A stretch of 64,000 bases of DNA from Paraescarpia echinospica (Eukaryota; Annelida; Polychaeta; Sabellida; Siboglinidae), in contig CM034535.1 in NCBI GenBank assembly GCA_020002185.1, positions 71,148,612 through 71,212,611 on the forward strand. The letters run 5' to 3'. This document shows, piece by piece, positions 63,675 to 64,000 of the stretch (positions within the stretch are counted from its first letter, which is position 1; every line of letters starts with the position of its first letter). The position numbers and the translations under genes were made by a program. The notes beneath the pieces were generated by a model. The model searched no databases. It saw only the letters and a list, made by a program, of their open reading frames with translations, and was not told where the DNA came from.

Positions 63675-64000
63675 TGTGTCTTACCTCCGTTATTCCTATT
63701 ATCATTGGTTGCGACTTGTACTTTTAATTCAGGCAGCTTGTTCATTAGTGAATCAACATTTGTGTATATACAAATTGTGCTCGCCATCGGTGCTGATGGC
63801 GCAGATCGTGTGGAGCTTTGTTCAGCACCTGATTGCTGTGCTTTCTCATCCTCTCCAGTTACATTCTATTCTAGTTACATGGAGACCATGATTTCAGTGA
63901 TGCGATGCATGTTACATGGTTTTTTACTACCGCTTGGCATAGCCATCATTTAGACAGAATACACAACTGTTATTGCCTCATCTTAAAGGTCCTTAATCAG

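Larger units (their letters stand above)
61004..63960 (-). mobile_element. LINE family C (CR1/L2-like), endonuclease plus RT, degraded
   Basis: Minus strand, in order: endonuclease start STICIYTNVDSLMNKLPEL (about 63790-63720), a frameshifted IIGITEVR, endonuclease body, RT, and the C-terminal tail (YQYDIDAVEAVQRRATRLVP at about 61490-61430). The 3' end is a 14-bp palindrome (aggcaaatttgcct, about 61020-61033) and then (ATGT)n on the element strand. ORF1 is not seen; the element may extend past the window edge. Confidence 0.9.

Overview
This is eukaryotic nuclear DNA, AT-rich, with long introns, GT-AG splicing and heavy repeat content. The repeats are several LINE families, a Penelope-like relic, tRNA-derived SINEs, a hAT-like MITE, and many mini- and microsatellites. 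This points to an invertebrate animal, most likely marine (a mollusc or other lophotrochozoan fits best). The organism assignment is an inference from repeat style and protein similarity.

Two host genes are clear, both on the + strand. (1) Positions 1-16,870 hold most of an aminotransferase class-III gene of the ETNPPL/PHYKPL group (ethanolamine-phosphate or phosphohydroxylysine phospho-lyase). Nine coding exons (451-15,901) are phase-consistent and encode about 424 residues. Roughly the first 58 residues lie left of the window. (2) Positions 22,741-31,403 hold a complete four-exon CRIP gene (78-residue single-LIM cysteine-rich protein). Its first intron is 5.8 kb and holds a 12-copy 45-bp minisatellite and a LINE relic. 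There is no evidence that the two genes work together.

The remainder is mostly repeats. Left part: a 19-copy 38-bp minisatellite, a 136-bp palindrome abutting an RTE-like LINE tail, and a 5'-truncated LINE (family A), all in ETNPPL introns. Middle (17-22.7 kb): a polypyrimidine tract, a ~780-bp GTT/GTC array with a 356-bp higher-order duplication, a LINE A tail, and a 14-bp array holding register for at least 21 units. Downstream of CRIP (31.4-44.5 kb): SINEs, a 465-bp hAT-like MITE with an 8-bp target duplication, a Penelope-like element C-terminus with its GIY-YIG endonuclease, a 51-bp array and long TG runs. From 45.2 to 51.5 kb two minus-strand LINEs lie head to tail: family A (RT only), then a near full-length family B with ORF1, a PHD-like finger, an APE endonuclease and RT. 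The right end has a third LINE (family C, minus) whose 3' end runs directly into about 1 kb of (ACAT)n.

I found no convincing undescribed biological system. The most useful leads are LINE 3' ends coupled to tandem arrays, the Penelope relic, the MITE, the in-register minisatellites, and a possible unannotated zinc-finger terminal exon near 53.8 kb.
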